From assembly GCA_003521145.1 (NCBI GenBank), contig DOTL01000026.1, forward strand, positions 1 through 24,241: a DNA stretch of 24,241 nucleotides, in the 5' to 3' direction. Shown one piece after another: positions 22,969-24,241 of this stretch. Positions within the stretch are counted from its first letter, which is position 1. The number at the start of each line of letters is the position of its first letter. The notes below the pieces were generated by a model. That model ran no database searches, was not told the origin of the DNA, and saw only the letters and a program-made list of their open reading frames with translations. Made by a program: the position numbers and the translations under genes. Source of the stretch: Streptococcus sp. (lineage in GTDB: Bacteria; Bacillota; Bacilli; Lactobacillales; Streptococcaceae).

Positions 22969-23671
22969 AGAATTTTCATTTTATTTAGGAAAGTCACTAG
23001 CAAGCGAGTTACGAAAACCAATTAGAAGCCAATTGGATTTAGTAAAATTATCCTTGAAAACAGCAGAACAAATTATTACACCGAACTCAGGTACAAAAGA
23101 AGTAGAGGATAAGAATTGTGAAGGGTTCAGAATAGTTTACCCTAATCTATCTAATGAAAAGTCACAAAGAATTTTCTTTTTAAATAGCTATCCTGATTAT
23201 CAGGAAAAGGAAATGTATACAATCCAATCATTTGTATTTCCGTTTAAATTGGAAAAAACTGAATCAGAAGAAATAAAAATATGGTATTCTTTACCATCCA
23301 ATAGGATTGTAATGAATGCAGCAACTATTTCTCAAATAACTACTTTGATAAATATCATAGACAGTCAAGAGACATGGGGTGACACTTGGGTGGAGGAACT
23401 ATTGGATTTACTTTATGGGAGAAATAGGGATATTGAAACCCAGGAGATATTTTATATAGTAAATGAGTTTCTGACTTTTGATTTCGGTTATCTTAGATTT
23501 GATAATGATCCTAAATATGAGAAAGAAAATCATCCAAGATACCATATTGATGTTCACATGAATAACAAAGCAACATATAAATTGGGTTTTCATGAAGCTG
23601 TAAATATGAAAGAGTTTATCGAACTATTAGATAACAATAGTCTGGTTAGATTTATAGAAAAGCCAAATTGA
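22961..23671 (+). CDS. unknown protein partnered with the helicase
   Basis: A 236-residue protein starting inside the end of the helicase gene (8-base overlap). I recognise no domain. It has an N-terminal helical segment (YLGKSLASELRKPIRSQLDLVKLSLKTAEQII), a middle of alternating strands with many Phe/Tyr/Trp (RIFFLNSYPDYQEKEMYTIQSFVFPFKLE), and an end with RYHIDVHMNNKATYKLGFHE. No membrane segment or obvious catalytic motif is present; the HPRYHIDVH stretch could bind metal but this is weak. Tight coupling implies that it forms a complex with, or regulates, the helicase. A shared terminator follows. Confidence 0.8.
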   Translation: MSKEFSFYLGKSLASELRKPIRSQLDLVKLSLKTAEQIITPNSGTKEVEDKNCEGFRIVYPNLSNEKSQRIFFLNSYPDYQEKEMYTIQSFVFPFKLEKTESEEIKIWYSLPSNRIVMNAATISQITTLINIIDSQETWGDTWVEELLDLLYGRNRDIETQEIFYIVNEFLTFDFGYLRFDNDPKYEKENHPRYHIDVHMNNKATYKLGFHEAVNMKEFIELLDNNSLVRFIEKPN

Positions 23672-23692
23672 AATTATGAAACAAGAAAAAGA

Positions 23693-23720
23693 CTCAGAGA
23701 ATTTTCTCTGAGCCTTTTTT
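23693..23720. terminator. bidirectional terminator between convergent genes
   Basis: CTCAGAGA (23693-23700) and TCTCTGAG (23705-23712) form a perfect 8-bp stem with a 4-nt loop, with A-rich and T-rich flanks on either side. It serves both the helicase operon and the lipoprotein gene. Confidence 0.85.
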
Positions 23721-23723
23721 CTA

Positions 23724-24083
23724 TTATTCTTCCGTTACATTAAACTTTTTAAGTTCTTCTTTATATGCCTCACTACCTTTCTTGAAGTACTGGCGTTCGG
23801 AACCAGTGATATTTGCAGTGATAACATCATCTTTGTATTCAAATTTGACCGTTGGATTGACGAATCCTGAAATTTCAAAGGTTTGTGTGTCGGTATCAAT
23901 CGTCATGCTGCTAGTTGAACCTTCGGCATCGACAGTTCCCTTGTCACCCTTAATGGTGATGACCAGATCAGTCCCAAAACCTCCAATTTCATAGTATTCT
24001 CCGTCCATGTTAGGTTTGCTTGAGCAAGCAATAAGGATGATAGTAGTGAGAGCAATAACAATAAAGCTGAGTAATTTTTTCAT
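23724..24083 (-). CDS. small secreted lipoprotein
   Basis: A 119-residue lipoprotein. MKKLLSFIVIALTTIILIACSS is a type II signal peptide with lipobox LIAC, so the mature protein would be anchored to the outer face of the membrane at that Cys. The rest is a small beta-rich domain (DGEYYEIGGFGTDLVITIKGDKGTVDAEG...) of unknown role; streptococci carry many such proteins. I choose ATG 24083 because the signal peptide starts there; the frame opens further at 24104 inside the 20-bp inverted repeat. The repeat gives a TTGACA box but no -10 at the right distance before this ATG, so its promoter is unclear. Confidence 0.85.
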   Translation of the reverse strand: MKKLLSFIVIALTTIILIACSSKPNMDGEYYEIGGFGTDLVITIKGDKGTVDAEGSTSSMTIDTDTQTFEISGFVNPTVKFEYKDDVITANITGSERQYFKKGSEAYKEELKKFNVTEE

Positions 24084-24093
24084 AAATGTTTCC

Positions 24094-24113
24094 GATACTG
24101 TCAATAATTATGT
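24094..24113. repeat. 20-bp inverted repeat, right copy
   Basis: GATACTGTCAATAATTATGT is the exact reverse complement of bases 1-20 of the window. Both copies read inwards as ACATAATTATTGACAGTATC. It lies just ahead of the lipoprotein start. Confidence 0.85.
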
Positions 24114-24241
24114 GTAAACACTCAAGTAGAGTTGAAGAATGTTAATCAAATAAGCTTTCAAGTGTGTCAGCACATTAGCCAAACCCTTTATGGATGCGTT
24201 GATTTTGCTTGAAATTATAATCTTCAAACAGGGTAACCAAA
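24114..24241. other. window end, no supported gene
   Basis: AT-rich DNA without an open frame with ribosome site on either strand. It may hold the upstream region of the lipoprotein gene or flanking DNA continuing beyond the window. Confidence 0.4.

Noticed and set aside
3155..24210. Direct repeat CGTTGATTT at about 3155 and about 24198 as att cores
   Set aside because: Nine bases of AT-rich sequence in a 24-kb window can match by chance, and the first copy is part of a hairpin.
1..24241. Antibiotic-resistance genes, tRNA/rRNA genes, CRISPR arrays, insertion sequences
   Set aside because: None seen on reading both strands. The position where Tn916 carries tet(M) shows no resistance gene, and the xis-to-mating-gene slot holds the AbiE pair.

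Overview
The window looks like a chromosomal segment from a low-GC Firmicute, most likely Streptococcus. It carries most or all of an integrative and conjugative element (ICE) of the Tn916/ICESt3/ICEBs1 superfamily, flanked by AT-rich cargo. The assignment rests on gene content and order: a Tn916-type integrase and small excisionase, a MOBT (Rep_trans) relaxase, an FtsK-like coupling protein, DUF961 proteins, and a VirB8-TcpD-TcpE-VirB4-VirB6-cell wall hydrolase series, all on the minus strand. Strong AGGAGG ribosome sites and AT-rich spacers fit streptococci. I cannot name the species.

Layout. 1-3.1 kb (+ strand, very AT-rich) is cargo or flanking DNA: an ImmA/IrrE-type metallopeptidase with a likely frameshifted tail, an unannotated 45-residue gene (1088-1225) that reads as a class III (SapB/AmfS-like) lanthipeptide precursor, and a stand-alone Hanks-type protein kinase. 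3.1-4.85 kb is the recombination end: 11-bp-phased repeats, int, a terminator and xis. 5.0-6.5 kb is an AbiEi/AbiEii abortive-infection toxin-antitoxin pair. 6.57-14.8 kb is the mating-pore operon, transcribed leftwards. 14.87-15.5 kb is a RelE-like/AbrB-like toxin-antitoxin module with its own promoter and palindromic operator. 15.5-19.8 kb holds the relaxase, a probable oriT, the coupling protein, two DUF961-type genes and a small gene. 19.8-20.37 kb is a long structured leader and control region. 20.37-23.7 kb (+ strand) holds two XRE regulators, an SF1 helicase and an unknown partner. 23.7-24.24 kb holds a small lipoprotein gene and the window end.

How it works together. A TTGACA-17-TAAACT promoter at 20302-20330 points left into the conjugation genes. 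Two palindromes sharing the half-site TACATCA overlap it, and the divergent XRE gene is the obvious repressor. The transcript first crosses a roughly 500-nt leader ending in two hairpins that can form mutually exclusive pairings (attenuator logic). It then meets further intrinsic terminators after the first gene, after the toxin-antitoxin module and before int. Transfer would therefore depend on attenuation, readthrough or antitermination as well as repression. The relaxase would nick oriT, TcpA would deliver the strand to the VirB4/VirB6/VirB8-type channel, and the bifunctional lysozyme/CHAP enzyme would open the wall. Int and Xis would excise the element. AbiE and RelE-AbrB would stabilise it or protect the host.

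The most novel item is the candidate class III lanthipeptide precursor. It has an ILSLQTM leader motif and two Ser-x2-Ser-x2/3-Cys labionin-type motifs. No full-length LanKC synthetase is visible here; only a stand-alone kinase and a zinc peptidase are nearby. A 20-bp inverted repeat joins the first bases of the window to 24094-24113, so this whole segment lies between inverted copies.
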